From positions 634,171 through 698,170 of the forward strand of contig OZ220083.1 in NCBI GenBank assembly GCA_964291475.2: DNA of 64,000 bases. The letters are read 5' to 3'. Positions 15,733 through 23,900 of the stretch are shown here, in pieces. Within the stretch, counting starts at the first letter, position 1; every line of letters starts with the position of its first letter. The stretch is from DAOUKH01 sp964291475 (GTDB taxonomy: Bacteria; Chloroflexota; Dehalococcoidia; SHYB01). A model generated the notes under the pieces. The model was not told the origin of the DNA. It did not search any database and was given only the letters and a program-made list of their open reading frames with translations. A program made the translations under genes and the position numbers.

Positions 15733-18312
15733 TCAAATGACCTCGTCGGCCCGCAGCGCTTCGATCTCTTCCGCCGCCAGCCCCAGCACGTCGCGGAAGA
15801 CGAAGTCGTTGTCCTCCGCGTAGTTCGGCCCCCCGCGGTCGATCGGCCCGCCCATGTACGGCGGCGTCTCGCTGAACTTGACCGGGAACTCCTTCAGCGG
15901 CCAACGCCCGATGGTCGACTGCTTCACTTCAGTGAGCCAGTTGAGGTGCTTCAGCTGCGGGTCGGCCTCGTAGCGGTCCTCCGCGTTCTGGCAGACTCCC
16001 GCCGGCACGCCCGCCGACTGCAGCGCCTCCATGAGCGCGTACCGGTCCCGCGACGCCGTCGCCTCGTTCACCAGCGCGTCGAGCGCGTCCTGGTTCGCCA
16101 GCCGGGCCTCGAGTGTCGCGAAGCGCGCGTCCTCGTTCCACTCCGGGTGCCCCAGCACCCGGGCCGCCGCCTCCCACTCTTCCTGCGTGTGGCACGAGAT
16201 CGCGGTCCAACGGTCGTCGCCCGCGCACCGGTACGCTCCCGACGGCGCCGCCGCCTTCCACGGCGACCGGTTCCCGTACCGCTGCCACGACGCCCCGTTC
16301 GCCGAGTGGTTCAGGATGCTCGTCCCGCTCAGCATGAGCCCGACTTCCACCTGCGACGCGTCGATATACGTCCCCAGCCCCGTCTGCTCCCGGCGGTACA
16401 GCGCCGCCAGCATCGCCGTCCCGATGTTGTACGCACCGAACCAGTCGAGGAACGAGTATCCGATGCCCGCCGGCATGTGCGGCTCCGGCAGCCCCGACAT
16501 CTCCGAGATGCCCGACAGCGCCTGGGCGATCGGCCCCACCGCGCGAAACTTCCCGTATGTCCCCTGCTGCCCCATCCCCGACTGCTGCACGTAGATGATC
16601 GTCGGGTTGATCTCCCGCATCACCTCGTACGGAAAGCCCCACCGCCGCATCACGTCCGGGCTGAATCCCTCCACCACGATGTCGCACACCGAGATCAACT
16701 GCCGCAGCAGCTCCTTACCCTTCGGCGTTTGCATGTTCAGCGAGATGCCCCGCTTCCCCGCGTTGATATCGTTGAACTGACCCGCCTCGTTGACCCGGCC
16801 GTTCGCCGCCGAAGGCGGTACCTCGGGCGGAATCGGCGACGTCGCCGCCTCCCGCGCCTTCCGCCCCCCGTCCGGCACCGGCGCCGAGAACCGCAGGTCC
16901 CAACGCTCCTTCCACTCGACCTTGATCACCTGCGCCCCCTGTGACGCCAGGAAGCGCGGCCCGCCGCCGCTCGCCAGCCACCAGGTGAAATCCAGCACCC
17001 GCACGTTGTTAATCGCGAACGGCTTCCCCCGCGAGCTCGTCGCGATGGCCGACTCGCACCCCCGCGGCTCCGACCTCAGCGGCCCGCCGCCGGTCGCTTC
17101 CGTCCGAAGGTCCTCCCCCAACACCGGCGCTCGCGGACCGCGCCGCCACGGCACCGCGTTGTCCACCCACGGCGCGCCCGTATAGCGGAAGGACTCGCCC
17201 ACTTCAGGATGCTCCACCTCGAAGAAGGTGTTCCGCGCCCCCCAATGCGGGTCGGTGAGGTTCTCCTCCGGCCGCCGCAGCGGGGCCCACAAGAGGTTGA
17301 GCGCCTGCGCCTCCTGCCAAGGCACCTGCACCAGCCGGCACTTGCCGATCAGCCGGTGCGCCAGGTCGGTCACGTGCCCCGAAACCTCGGGCCGAGCCCG
17401 GTACGCCGCCTCCTGGTACTTCTCGTCGTTGAGGTCGTCCTCTTCCCCGTACTTCCGCAGCAGCGTCAGCACGCCGTCGAAGACGTTCCGCGTCCGCGCG
17501 TCCATGCGCGGCATCACGTACCGCCCGTCCTTGGTCTGCGCGATGCTCCGCAGCGTGTACGCCGCCGACGCGTGCCGGCAGGTCTGACGCAGGAACGGCT
17601 CCCGCGTGTACACCCAGTGCGGGTGGTCGAGCTCCGAGTTCTTCGCGATCGCCTCATGGACCGCCGTGGACAGCGCCTGCCCCTTCCCCGTCGCGTGCCG
17701 GTAGAACAACGCCCCGATCACGGCCATGACGGTCAGCTGCCCCGTGACGTGGTAGGTATGCCACATCTGCGGCGCGATCGGCGGCGTGTCGTACGACCCC
17801 GTCACCGGGTCCGGGTCGTACCCGCAGTTCATCATCACCCCGCCGAGCGCGAGGTGGACGAGGTCCGACCCCTTGTAGTCGCTCCACGGCCCCGTATCGC
17901 CGAACGGCGTGATCCGCACCCAGACCAGCCCCGGGTTCGCCTCACGCGCCGACGCATACGTGACGCCCAGCCCGTCAAGATAGCCCCGCGGCGTCGTCTC
18001 CAAGAAGACGTCGCTCCCCGCCAGCAGCTCCAGCAGCCGGCCCCGCTCCGACGCCGGGTCGAGCGTCAGCCCCCGCTTGCCGAAGTTGTAGTGCCAGAAG
18101 TAGAGGCTCCGGTCGGGGTCCGGGACGCCGCCGTAGAACGGCCCAATCTGGCGGGTAGCGTTGCCGCCGGGAGGCTCCACCTTCACCAGGTCCGCCCCGA
18201 GCCCGGCCAGCAGCTTCCCGGCGTACTCGCCCTGCTCGTCCGCCAACTCGACGACGCGCACGCCGTCAAGATAGCCGCCGCCCATGGGATGCCCGCCGTT
18301 TTCGTTTGTCAT
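15733..18312 (-). CDS. Double-length class III (CaiB/BaiF) CoA transferase
   Basis: An 859-residue protein with two CaiB/BaiF-type halves. The N-terminal half (about 8-400) begins YLDGVRVVELADEQGEYAGK and includes GADLVKVEPPGGNATR. The C-terminal half (about 430-859) begins FAINNVRVLDFTWWLASGGG and includes NPTIIYVQQSGMGQQG and GTYIDASQVEVGLML. Single-domain members of about 400 residues move CoA between acids and form interlocked dimers; here the two protomers are fused, as in some bile-acid and racemase-like members. I start at ATG 18312 because a -10/-35 pair lies just upstream at 18334-18361; the frame continues 25 codons further. Confidence 0.82.
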   Translation of the reverse strand: MTNENGGHPMGGGYLDGVRVVELADEQGEYAGKLLAGLGADLVKVEPPGGNATRQIGPFYGGVPDPDRSLYFWHYNFGKRGLTLDPASERGRLLELLAGSDVFLETTPRGYLDGLGVTYASAREANPGLVWVRITPFGDTGPWSDYKGSDLVHLALGGVMMNCGYDPDPVTGSYDTPPIAPQMWHTYHVTGQLTVMAVIGALFYRHATGKGQALSTAVHEAIAKNSELDHPHWVYTREPFLRQTCRHASAAYTLRSIAQTKDGRYVMPRMDARTRNVFDGVLTLLRKYGEEDDLNDEKYQEAAYRARPEVSGHVTDLAHRLIGKCRLVQVPWQEAQALNLLWAPLRRPEENLTDPHWGARNTFFEVEHPEVGESFRYTGAPWVDNAVPWRRGPRAPVLGEDLRTEATGGGPLRSEPRGCESAIATSSRGKPFAINNVRVLDFTWWLASGGGPRFLASQGAQVIKVEWKERWDLRFSAPVPDGGRKAREAATSPIPPEVPPSAANGRVNEAGQFNDINAGKRGISLNMQTPKGKELLRQLISVCDIVVEGFSPDVMRRWGFPYEVMREINPTIIYVQQSGMGQQGTYGKFRAVGPIAQALSGISEMSGLPEPHMPAGIGYSFLDWFGAYNIGTAMLAALYRREQTGLGTYIDASQVEVGLMLSGTSILNHSANGASWQRYGNRSPWKAAAPSGAYRCAGDDRWTAISCHTQEEWEAAARVLGHPEWNEDARFATLEARLANQDALDALVNEATASRDRYALMEALQSAGVPAGVCQNAEDRYEADPQLKHLNWLTEVKQSTIGRWPLKEFPVKFSETPPYMGGPIDRGGPNYAEDNDFVFRDVLGLAAEEIEALRADEVI

Positions 18313-18333
18313 AACGTCCGCTTCGCGCCGGCT

Positions 18334-18361
18334 AGGATAGCAGACTTTCCCCCGCTCCCAA
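18334..18361 (-). promoter_or_regulatory. Promoter of the CaiB gene
   Basis: On the minus strand TTGGGA (18361-18356), 16 bases and TATCCT (18339-18334) with the extended TGC before it. Transcription would begin near 18327, a few bases upstream of the chosen ATG. Confidence 0.45.
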
Positions 18362-18403
18362 GGAGACCATTCCCCAACCTCAATCATGAGCGGGGCCGGG
18401 AGG

Positions 18404-18668
18404 TCTTACCTCTTCTCCCCCCGGGAGAAGATTGAGATGAGGGGCCCCCTTACCACCACCACAGGCTGTCGAAGGGCGCGCTTAAACGGCTCCTCTCTGG
18501 GGAAGCAACCCTTAAACCCTTCTCCCCATGGAGACCTTTGTAAACCCCCGCCGCTGGTTGGAAAACCGGTGGAGTGGGGTGGTCTTCCCTCTCCCCCTCT
18601 GGGGGAGACTTGAGAGAGGGCGCGCGCCTTCAGGCGCGCGAGCGCCCCCCGGGCGCTGCCCCTCCACG
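18404..18668 (+). repeat. Mosaic intergenic repeat, copy 2
   Basis: The gap between the CaiB gene and the GT39-like gene (18388-18721) holds the CTTCTCCCCCCGGGAGAAG module (18412-18455), the GGAGACCTTTG...GGTGGAGTGGGGTGG module (18531-18586), the CCCTCTCCCCCTCTGGGGGA module (18587-18619) and the GCGCGCCTTCAGGCGCGC/GCGCCC...GGGCGC double hairpin (18620-18660). Confidence 0.8.
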
Positions 18669-18721
18669 CGCCCCGACTCCGCTACCATGGAAACCAGGCC
18701 GACGCAGGCCGCCTTCCGCCG

Positions 18722-20761
18722 ATGCGCACCGAGACCAAGCCGTCTCCCCCTGGACCAGCCCCGAGGCCGGCATTGAGCGCGCTGGCACGACCGCCGCTGC
18801 TGGTCATTGGGACGGCGCTCGTCATCGTCGGCCAGATCGTCTTCGCCACGTCCGACGCCGAGACCCCGCCCGCGTTCGGCGTCTTCCTCCTCACCTTTGG
18901 ATGGGCGCTCTTTACCCTGGGCTCCCTCACCCTCCGCGGTGGTAAGCAAGAGGCCTGGGCCGGCGCTCCGGACTCCGCCCCCGAGTCGGACGACGACAAC
19001 CACGTCGGCAGGGACCGGCGGGTCGGGCTCGCCGCCCTCGGCATGGTCACCCTCGCCATGACCCTGACCCGCCTCGCCTACGGGGCCACCACCGGCTGGG
19101 ACGTGCTTCCCTGGCTCATCTCGCTGGCTGCCGTAGGAGCGCTCTTCGTCCCCCGAATCACCCTCCCGGCCTTCCTGCGCGTTGGTGTCGCTGAGCGGGC
19201 GCGGGACCTCCGTGCATCCCTGCTCGCCCTCGTCCGCGCCGCTTGGATCGACGTGGCCCTGATCGTCGCCCTGATGGGCCTCTTCATCGGCCTCAACGCC
19301 CACGACCTGTCGAGCTGGCGCTACTCGGTGGTCGGTGACGAGTACGCCTTCTTCCTCGGCGCGACGGAGATCTTCGACGGCGGCCTCACCCGCCCCTTCA
19401 ACCAGAACGGCGTCTACGACCGCCACCCCGTCATGGACATCGCCTACCAGGCCGCCGTGATGAAAATCTTCGGCGGCGACCATGTCGGCTGGGTGCTCAG
19501 CTCCCTCATCGCCGCGGCCATCGCGATTCCGGGTGTCTATCTGCTCGGCTACCTGCTCGGCGGCAGAAAAGCAGCGGCCGTCTCCGCCGCACTCTTCGCC
19601 TCCAGTCACTACCTCTTCGCCTTCTCCCACCTCGGCTACAACACCCTCCACGCCCTCCCCGTCATCGTGTGGTCGCTCGCCTTCTTCGTGCTCGGCATGC
19701 GCCGAGACAACCCGCTCTGGCTCTATCTCGCCGGCGTCGTGGCCGGCTTCGGCCTCTACACCATCTTCTCCGCCCGCGTCCTCATTCCCGTCATGCTCGC
19801 CTTCCTCCTACTGTCGCCGGCGAGGCTCGCCCTGCTCCGGCGCTCCTGGCCCCTCGGACTCGGCTTCGCTCTCGCCGCGCTCCCCGCCCTGATCGTCAAC
19901 CGCGGCGACCTCTTCTCTCGCATGCTCGACACCACCACCGCCGTCTACAACGAGACCGGCGACCGCCTCGCCCATCTCCTCACCGCCGCCGAGATCAACA
20001 TCCTCGCCTTCAACTTCAGCCCCCGCATCTCCCACTTCGTCTCCGGCTCCCTCTTCGACGCGGTCACCGCCGTCCTCGCCGTGCTCGGCATCGCCTACGC
20101 CGTCGGCCGCTTCTCGCGCCCATCCTCCAAGCTGCTCCTCCTCTGGCTGCTTGCCGCCGTCATCACCTCCGGCGTGCTCTCGCCCTACCCCTACGTCGCG
20201 GTGACCCGCCTCCACCCCGTCATCCTCCCCCTCGTACTGCTCGCCGGCCTCGTGACGGCGAGGCTCCTCGACCTCGCGCCCCGGCTCTCCCGCTACGACT
20301 GGGGCCCGAAGTTCAGGACGAGCGCAATCGTCGTCTCCATCGCGGCGCTGGCCGCGACGGCGCTCACCTTGAACGTCGTGCGGTTCTGGTCGACGACGCC
20401 GGAGGTCTTCCACCACCACCGGGCCGCGGTCGCCGTCGGAGCCTGGCAATCCGAGACCTGCGGCGCCGCCGTCGATGGCGTCGTCTTCGTCGGCCGCGAC
20501 GCCGCACTCGTCCGGACCGTCATCGACTCCTACGACCCCGGCGCTCCGCTGCCCCGCTTCTTCGCCCCTGAGGAAGCCGAGTCCGCCGCGTCGCTCGACG
20601 TCGAGCCGCTGCGCTGCGTGATCTTCACCGACCCCGATGACTCCGCGACGCGGTCGTTTGCCGAGGAGCTTGGTCGCCGGCATCCCGGCGGCGCTCTCTG
20701 GATATTCTCCGATCAGTCGGAGAAGTCCCGGGTCGCCGTCTTTGCCCCCGGCCGCGACTGA
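18722..20761 (+). CDS. GT-C membrane glycosyltransferase (GT39/ArnT-like)
   Basis: A 679-residue polytopic protein of the dolichyl-phosphate-mannose/ArnT-like GT-C fold. It has about 12 hydrophobic helices. The acidic pair D206-E207 in SVVGDEYAFF sits in the first large outer loop, as in PMT/ArnT enzymes, followed by a loop with YDRHPVMDIAYQA. The C-terminal 150 residues are an outer domain. It should transfer a sugar from a polyprenyl-phosphate donor to a lipid or protein on the outer face of the membrane. The N-terminus (Pro-rich, then two extra helices) is longer than in typical members. It is probably transcribed alone; the acceptor is unknown. Confidence 0.75.
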   Translation: MRTETKPSPPGPAPRPALSALARPPLLVIGTALVIVGQIVFATSDAETPPAFGVFLLTFGWALFTLGSLTLRGGKQEAWAGAPDSAPESDDDNHVGRDRRVGLAALGMVTLAMTLTRLAYGATTGWDVLPWLISLAAVGALFVPRITLPAFLRVGVAERARDLRASLLALVRAAWIDVALIVALMGLFIGLNAHDLSSWRYSVVGDEYAFFLGATEIFDGGLTRPFNQNGVYDRHPVMDIAYQAAVMKIFGGDHVGWVLSSLIAAAIAIPGVYLLGYLLGGRKAAAVSAALFASSHYLFAFSHLGYNTLHALPVIVWSLAFFVLGMRRDNPLWLYLAGVVAGFGLYTIFSARVLIPVMLAFLLLSPARLALLRRSWPLGLGFALAALPALIVNRGDLFSRMLDTTTAVYNETGDRLAHLLTAAEINILAFNFSPRISHFVSGSLFDAVTAVLAVLGIAYAVGRFSRPSSKLLLLWLLAAVITSGVLSPYPYVAVTRLHPVILPLVLLAGLVTARLLDLAPRLSRYDWGPKFRTSAIVVSIAALAATALTLNVVRFWSTTPEVFHHHRAAVAVGAWQSETCGAAVDGVVFVGRDAALVRTVIDSYDPGAPLPRFFAPEEAESAASLDVEPLRCVIFTDPDDSATRSFAEELGRRHPGGALWIFSDQSEKSRVAVFAPGRD

Positions 20762-20839
20762 CCGCGCCGTCCCCTGGGCCCCTAAGCTATGATGCCCGCC
20801 GAACACCCGGCCCCTGCCGAGCAGGGAGGAGCACCGACT

Positions 20840-21343
20840 ATGGAAGAATCCCTCGAAGAGACCATCGGCCGCCTCCTCCGCGACAGCGGCAAGACCATCG
20901 CCACCGCCGAGTCGACCACCGGCGGCTACGTCGGGCACCTGCTCAACAACCCGCCGGGCAGCTCGAAGTACTACATCGGCAGCGTGGTCGCCTACCACAC
21001 GCTCCCCAAGAAGACCCTGCTCAACGTGCCTGATGAGGTCTTCGCCGAGGTCGGCTCCGTCAGCGCCCAGGCCGTGCTCGCCATGGCCCGCAACGTCCGC
21101 GAGCTCATGGACACCGACATCGGGGTCAGTGAGTCCGGCATCGCCGGCCCCACCGGCGGCAACGCCGACCGCCCCATCGGAACGGTCTTCATCGCTATCT
21201 CGACCCGCGACGGCTACGAGCTCGCCGAGCGCCACGTCTTCGATCAGGGCCGCGCCGAGTTCAAGCAGCGCACCGCCGAGGCCCTCTTCGACCTCGTCCG
21301 CCACTACCTCTCGCGAAACTTCCCTCCCGCTGGGAGGGATTGA
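20840..21343 (+). CDS. pncC: Nicotinamide-nucleotide amidase (CinA C-terminal type)
   Basis: A 167-residue stand-alone CinA C-terminal domain, the PncC amidase that converts NMN to nicotinate mononucleotide in NAD salvage. Family motifs are TIATAESTTGGYVGHLL, SSKYYIGSVVAYHTLPKK, the catalytic Ser/Tyr region and VSESGIAGPTGGNADRPIGTVFIA. The ATG at 20840 follows GGGAGGAG, and the family N-terminus starts there; an upstream in-frame ATG is rejected. The last residues (FPPAGRD) and the stop codon are encoded by a CCCTCCC...GGGAGGG repeat hairpin that begins inside the gene. Confidence 0.87.
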   Translation: MEESLEETIGRLLRDSGKTIATAESTTGGYVGHLLNNPPGSSKYYIGSVVAYHTLPKKTLLNVPDEVFAEVGSVSAQAVLAMARNVRELMDTDIGVSESGIAGPTGGNADRPIGTVFIAISTRDGYELAERHVFDQGRAEFKQRTAEALFDLVRHYLSRNFPPAGRD

Positions 21344-21354
21344 GGGCGGGCACG
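21322..21354 (+). repeat. Short mosaic-repeat hairpin overlapping the pncC stop
   Basis: CCCTCCCGCTGGGAGGGATTGAGGGCGGG-type module, the same as at 11571-11600. It supplies the last codons and the TGA of the pncC-like gene. Confidence 0.65.
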
Positions 21355-21365
21355 CGACGCCCGGC

Positions 21366-22772
21366 CTAGCTCGCGGTGAGCGCCTCGATGAACCGTGCGC
21401 TCCAGGCCGCCGACGTGTTCACGCTGACGTCCTCGTAGAGCGCCGCCCAGCGCTCCTTCCGCCACGCGAGCGGCATGTTCAGGGCCTCGCTGATCGCCCG
21501 CGCCGTCGCCGTGAGGTCGTAGGGATTCACGATGAGCGCCTCGCGCATCGTCTCCGCCGCGCCGCAGAACCGCGACAGCACTACCACCCCCGGATGCCGC
21601 TCGTCTTGCGAGGCGACGAACTCCTTCGCAACCAGGTTCATGCCGTCGCGCAGCGGCGTCACCAGACACACGTCGGCGCGCCGAAAGATCGCCGCGAGCT
21701 CGTCCTGGGCGTAGGCCCGGTACAGGTAATGCAGCGGCGTCCAGTCCGCCGTCGCGAACCGCCCGTTGACCCGGCCCACGATCTGCTCCACCCGCGCCTT
21801 CTCGTCCACGTAGTGCGGCACCTCGGAGCGCGACGGCGCCGAAATCTGGATCATCGACACCTTCTCGTGCAGCTCCTTATGCCGCTCCAACAGCGTCTCG
21901 AACGACAGCAGCCGATCCGGCACGCCCTTCGTGTAATCCAGGCGGTCGACGCCGACGATGACCTGCTGGCGCGGCGAGATGCGCTGCAGCAGACGGCTCG
22001 GCTCCTTCCCCTCGTCGTGTTCGGCCCAGTTCTTGAACATCTCCGGGTCGATGCCGATGGGATGCATCGAGACCCGCACCGCGCGCTCGGTCCCCGTGAA
22101 GACCTCGCCCTCGAGGTGCCCGTCGAGTTCCTCGTTCAACGAGTCCAGCAGGTTCGCCGCGTAGCGCCGAGCGTGGACGCCGATCAGATCGAAGGCCGCC
22201 AGCCCGTTGAGGAGCTCGTAGGCCCAGGGGAGTTGCGCGAAGATCTCCACCGGCGGAAACGGCACGTGAAGGAAGAACCCCATCCGCTGCTTCCAACCGA
22301 GCCTGCGCAGTTCGCTGCCCAACAGGAAAAGGTGAAAATCGTGGATCCAAAGAATGTCGTCGGGACGCAGCAGCGGATACAGCGCCTCCGCGAACCGCTT
22401 GTTGACCGCCTGGTACGCCTCGAAGGCCCGCTCGTCGAGATTGACCCGGTGCGGGAAGCTGTGCAGCAACGGCCACATCGTCTGGTTGGAAAACCCTGAG
22501 TAATACAAACGGCTCTCCCGCCGTGACAGGTGCAGCGTGGCTACCGTCAGGTCTCCCGAACTCTCCTCGTTGGGCGTGTTCGATGCCCGCTCCGCCTCCA
22601 CCGACTCGCCACTCCACCCAAACCAGAGGGTGTCGCGGTTCTCGACGGCGGGACGCACCGCCGTGACCAGCCCGCCCAGCGCGGCGTGCGCGCGCCGCGC
22701 CTTCGCCCGGCCCAACGCCCCGACCGGCGGAACGCGGTTGGACACCACGACAAGCCGCCGCCCATCGTTCAT
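21366..22772 (-). CDS. otsA: Trehalose-6-phosphate synthase
   Basis: A 468-residue GT20 enzyme forming trehalose 6-phosphate from a nucleotide-glucose and glucose 6-phosphate. Visible are RRLVVVSNRVPPVG, GLVTAVRPAVENRDTLWFGW, DDILWIHDFHLFLLGSELRR, GFFLHVPFPPVEIFAQLPW, VGVDRLDYTKGVPDRLLSFE (donor site), LVTPLRDGMNLVAKEFVASQ and LSRFCGAAETM. The ATG at 22772 overlaps the otsB stop by four bases, so the two are translationally coupled. Length and motifs are complete. Confidence 0.93.
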   Translation of the reverse strand: MNDGRRLVVVSNRVPPVGALGRAKARRAHAALGGLVTAVRPAVENRDTLWFGWSGESVEAERASNTPNEESSGDLTVATLHLSRRESRLYYSGFSNQTMWPLLHSFPHRVNLDERAFEAYQAVNKRFAEALYPLLRPDDILWIHDFHLFLLGSELRRLGWKQRMGFFLHVPFPPVEIFAQLPWAYELLNGLAAFDLIGVHARRYAANLLDSLNEELDGHLEGEVFTGTERAVRVSMHPIGIDPEMFKNWAEHDEGKEPSRLLQRISPRQQVIVGVDRLDYTKGVPDRLLSFETLLERHKELHEKVSMIQISAPSRSEVPHYVDEKARVEQIVGRVNGRFATADWTPLHYLYRAYAQDELAAIFRRADVCLVTPLRDGMNLVAKEFVASQDERHPGVVVLSRFCGAAETMREALIVNPYDLTATARAISEALNMPLAWRKERWAALYEDVSVNTSAAWSARFIEALTAS

Positions 22773-23593
22773 GGCGCCGTTCCCTTCGCGTCTACGGGCG
22801 CCGCCTCGGCCTCGGCGGCGAGCCAGCGGTCGAGAAAATCGAGCAGGCCTTCGGGGGGCCGCACCCATGCGCCGGCGTCGGTTGGCCGCAATTCCTCGCG
22901 CACCAGCACGCCGAGCGCGCCCTCGGGCAGCGCCCGGAAGGCGTCCTCGTCGGTCAGATCATCTCCCAGATACGCGGCAACGGTGCCCGGTGGCGCGCCG
23001 CTGAGGACGTCGCGCACCGCCGCGCCCTTGTCCCGCCCCGGCGCGCGGAGTTCGATGCCGCCGTCGAACGGTCGCAGTTCGAGACCATACGCTTCCGCGA
23101 TGGGCGACCACGCCTTCCGCGCCGTCCGCTCGCGCGCCGCCGCGACCTCCGCCGGCTCCCCCCGCCAGTGCAGTCCGATACTCCCCGGCTTCGACTCGCT
23201 CGCCGCTTCCAGACCCTGCTCCCTCATCGAGCCGCGGGCGAGGTCGAGACCCCGCGACGCCGCTTCGGGCAACGGGAAGCGACGGACCTCGCCATCGCGC
23301 CCGCGGTGCTCCCAGCCGTGGGAGGCCCACACCTCGGGCAGTTCCATGCCGAGCAGCGCTTCGAGCTCGCCGAGCGCCCGTCCGGTGACTACCACCACCC
23401 GGCTACGGCCTCCCGCGAGCAGCGCTGCGATACGCTCCCGAACGCCGGCATACGGCAGGGCGCGGTCGCGCTCGACGCGGAACGGGGCGAGCGTGCCGTC
23501 GTAGTCCAGCATCAGCACGCGGAGCGGGGCTCCGGCGACCCCGCGGAAGAAGCTCGGACCGGGGGGCGCCAACGCCAATCGGTTCACCGCCAT
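22769..23593 (-). CDS. otsB: Trehalose-6-phosphate phosphatase
   Basis: A 274-residue HAD-superfamily phosphatase that dephosphorylates trehalose 6-phosphate. The nucleophile motif LMLDYDGTLAPF places D30 and D32; VVVVTGRALGEL is motif II, and YLGDDLTDEDAF holds the metal-binding aspartates of motif IV. GGAGGG lies just before ATG 23593, which fixes the start; the long upstream frame reads through a repeat and is not coding. It is the first gene of a two-gene otsBA operon and diverges from a TreT-like gene. Confidence 0.92.
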   Translation of the reverse strand: MAVNRLALAPPGPSFFRGVAGAPLRVLMLDYDGTLAPFRVERDRALPYAGVRERIAALLAGGRSRVVVVTGRALGELEALLGMELPEVWASHGWEHRGRDGEVRRFPLPEAASRGLDLARGSMREQGLEAASESKPGSIGLHWRGEPAEVAAARERTARKAWSPIAEAYGLELRPFDGGIELRAPGRDKGAAVRDVLSGAPPGTVAAYLGDDLTDEDAFRALPEGALGVLVREELRPTDAGAWVRPPEGLLDFLDRWLAAEAEAAPVDAKGTAP

Positions 23594-23636
23594 GGACCCT
23601 CCACGCGCGCCGGAAGGGCGCTCGGCCGAGAGGTCC

Positions 23637-23702
23637 CTCCAGGGGCGACCCTTGTGGTCGCCCTCCCCCGTAGGGGCGAGTCGCGACTCGCCCGTTCCCC
23701 CA
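23637..23702 (+). repeat. Mosaic repeat, copy 3 (two hairpin modules)
   Basis: GGGGCGACC...GGTCGCCC hairpin followed by CCCCCGTAGGGGCGAGTCGC GACTCGCCC, within the otsB leader. The second module ends in the perfect palindrome GGCGAGTCGCGACTCGCC. The rest of the 307-base divergent gap holds the two promoters below and nothing else recognisable. Confidence 0.7.
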
Positions 23703-23762
23703 CAACCGGAGCCGTTACACAGGTCCCCTTCGGAAGGGACATCCGCGGCGCGGTCCGAGCCG

Positions 23763-23771
23763 ATTATAGCA
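23763..23771 (-). promoter_or_regulatory. Extended -10 promoter of otsBA
   Basis: TGCTATAAT on the minus strand, about 170 bases upstream of otsB. CCTTGCTATAATCGG is repeated at 47951 upstream of another minus-strand gene. No good -35 is present, as expected for extended -10 promoters. Confidence 0.5.
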
Positions 23772-23858
23772 AGGCTGCCTTCGCCGCCGGGTCGCCAATG
23801 TAACGCGTTTGTCACGATCTCGGCGCCCGCACCCCTAGCGAATCCTCCCGTTTGCCTT

Positions 23859-23864
23859 GATAAT
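23859..23864 (+). promoter_or_regulatory. -10 element of the TreT-like gene
   Basis: GATAAT preceded by CTT, 37 bases before the ATG at 23901; the -35 region (TAGCGA at 17 bases) is weak. Confidence 0.35.
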
Positions 23865-23900
23865 CTTTGCCGTTCGAGCCGCGGCCCGCACCCTCCCTAC

